From contig JABFRQ010000001.1 in NCBI GenBank assembly GCA_013141075.1, positions 372,001-436,000 on the forward strand: a stretch of 64,000 nucleotides of DNA. The letters run 5' to 3'. Of this stretch, positions 63,304 to 64,000 are shown piece after piece. Position numbers and translations under genes: made by a program. Source of the stretch: Methylotenera sp. (GTDB taxonomy: Bacteria > Pseudomonadota > Gammaproteobacteria > Burkholderiales > Methylophilaceae). Position 1 is the stretch's first letter; every line of letters begins with the position of its first letter. Under the pieces are notes generated by a model. That model saw only the letters and a program-made list of their open reading frames with translations, had not been told where the DNA came from and did no database searches.

Positions 63304-64000
63304 ATGCAAACCACAACTTTACTTATCTATTTAGCCCCGTTTCTTATCATTCTTACGCTATATATCTTGCGGCAGAAGCGTAAAAATCGTCGTGGGCATG
63401 AGCGCCTGAATGAGGCAAAAGAAGCTGGCTTAACGGAACCCGCATCAATACACCCTGCTATTGATTTAAGTCGCTGCTGTGGCTCTGGCGCTTGCGTAAA
63501 AGCCTGCCCAGAAAAAGCCCTAAGCATTGTAAATGGTAAAGCCATGCTTACCGACCCTACGCACTGCATTGGCCATGGTGCTTGCTTAACAGCTTGCCCT
63601 GTGGATGCCATTCAGCTGGTATTTGGTACTGAAAAACGCGGCATGGATATTCCATTAGTTAACCCTAACTTTGAAACCAATGTAGATAATATATTTATTG
63701 CTGGTGAGCTTGGTGGTATGGGCTTAATTCGCAAGGCGGCAGAGCAAGGTAAGCAGGCCATTGATTCAATTTTATCAAAGAAAAATACGGGTAATGACCT
63801 AGACGTCATGATTATTGGCGCAGGCCCAGCGGGGCTTTCTGCCACACTAGCCGCTAAAGAACAAAAACTTAAGTACATTACTATTGAGCAAGAATCATCA
63901 CTTGGCGGTGCTATTTTCAAGTATCCACGTAATAAAGTAGCCATGACACAACCAGTCACGTTACCTATTATTGGCCGAGTAGAAATGTTCGACATCAGTA
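63304..64000 (+). CDS. Fe-S and NAD(P)/FAD-binding oxidoreductase, 3' truncated by the window
   Basis: 232 codons visible, open at the window end. An N-terminal membrane helix (TLLIYLAPFLIILTLYIL) precedes two ferredoxin-like motifs near residues 60 and 90: CGSGACVKACPEKA and CIGHGACLTACPVDAI. Both have Ser or His where the second Cys of CxxCxxCxxxCP is expected. Then FGTEKRGMDIP, IFIAGELGGMGLIRKAAEQG and a second dinucleotide motif VMIIGAGPAGLSATLAAKEQ of the thioredoxin-reductase type. It likely passes electrons from NAD(P)H through flavin and Fe-S to the neighbouring membrane cytochrome b. Divergent from that gene over the palindromic operator. Confidence 0.87.
   Translation, partial: MQTTTLLIYLAPFLIILTLYILRQKRKNRRGHERLNEAKEAGLTEPASIHPAIDLSRCCGSGACVKACPEKALSIVNGKAMLTDPTHCIGHGACLTACPVDAIQLVFGTEKRGMDIPLVNPNFETNVDNIFIAGELGGMGLIRKAAEQGKQAIDSILSKKNTGNDLDVMIIGAGPAGLSATLAAKEQKLKYITIEQESSLGGAIFKYPRNKVAMTQPVTLPIIGRVEMFDIS

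Overview
The window looks like a chromosomal segment of a moderately AT-rich betaproteobacterium, probably of the Nitrosomonadales/Methylophilaceae type. The main evidence is gene order. carA-carB, greA, a DUF4149 gene, yhbY, rlmE-ftsH-folP-glmM and then the pst-phoU block is a layout familiar from betaproteobacteria. Complete System I cytochrome c maturation (Ccm) and CysG, MiaB, OmpR/EnvZ and Fur proteins of proteobacterial type agree with this. The placement below order level is inference; no rRNA or tRNA gene is present to test it.

Layout. (1) 1-9.3 kb is a phosphate region: DUF47-PiT low-affinity uptake, then pstS-pstC-pstA-pstB-phoU behind a near-perfect Pho box. Next comes a divergent pair, a GT4 glycosyltransferase resembling diacylglycerol glucosyltransferases and a zinc-dependent phospholipase C-like protein, followed by a PAP2 phosphatase. 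Pho-box-like repeats face both divergent genes, so I read this as a phosphate-starvation membrane-lipid remodelling module. (2) 9.3-20 kb holds core genes: glmM, folP, ftsH, rlmE, yhbY, DUF4149, greA, carB, carA. (3) 20-31.9 kb holds a stand-alone glutamine-synthetase-like gene, then a tight nine-gene operon for unusual fatty acids (two CFA-type methyltransferases, desaturase, flavin oxidoreductase, DUF1365, lipocalin, DUF1295, DUF2878 and a periplasmic protein), then DUF2238 and a diguanylate cyclase. (4) 32-43.9 kb holds dapB, a bamE-like gene broken by two homopolymer frameshifts, fur, a glycine-zipper lipoprotein, a SWIB protein, phoH-miaB, cysG, envZ-ompR, two EF-hand proteins and a COG3146-type acyltransferase.

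(5) 44-64 kb is the most unusual part. A full ccmABCDEFGHI operon, including a 54-residue ccmD, sits 3 bp behind a TPR/outer-membrane-barrel gene. Next to it is a giant multiheme cytochrome. It contains exactly sixteen 129-bp units with two CXXCH each, and 41 CXXCH in total if two small frame lesions are repaired. Divergent from it are a DUF6502 protein with an HTH-like segment, a DUF5666 protein with GIGGTG repeats, and a predicted outer-membrane barrel. Beyond them lie a 27-CXXCH periplasmic cytochrome, a membrane b-type cytochrome candidate and a truncated NAD(P)/FAD oxidoreductase with two atypical ferredoxin motifs. A 21-bp palindrome, identical at 19 of 21 positions, occurs in both divergent promoter regions (56820 and 63172). 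This links the cytochrome genes into one putative regulon. I propose a long-range electron conduit running from NAD(P)H through flavin/Fe-S and cytochrome b to the 27-heme and 41-heme cytochromes and perhaps an outer-membrane porin.

No CRISPR array, insertion sequence, tRNA or rRNA was found. Several extragenic palindromes are present: a REPIN-like element, a repeated terminator family with compensatory base changes, and a 24-bp inverted repeat.
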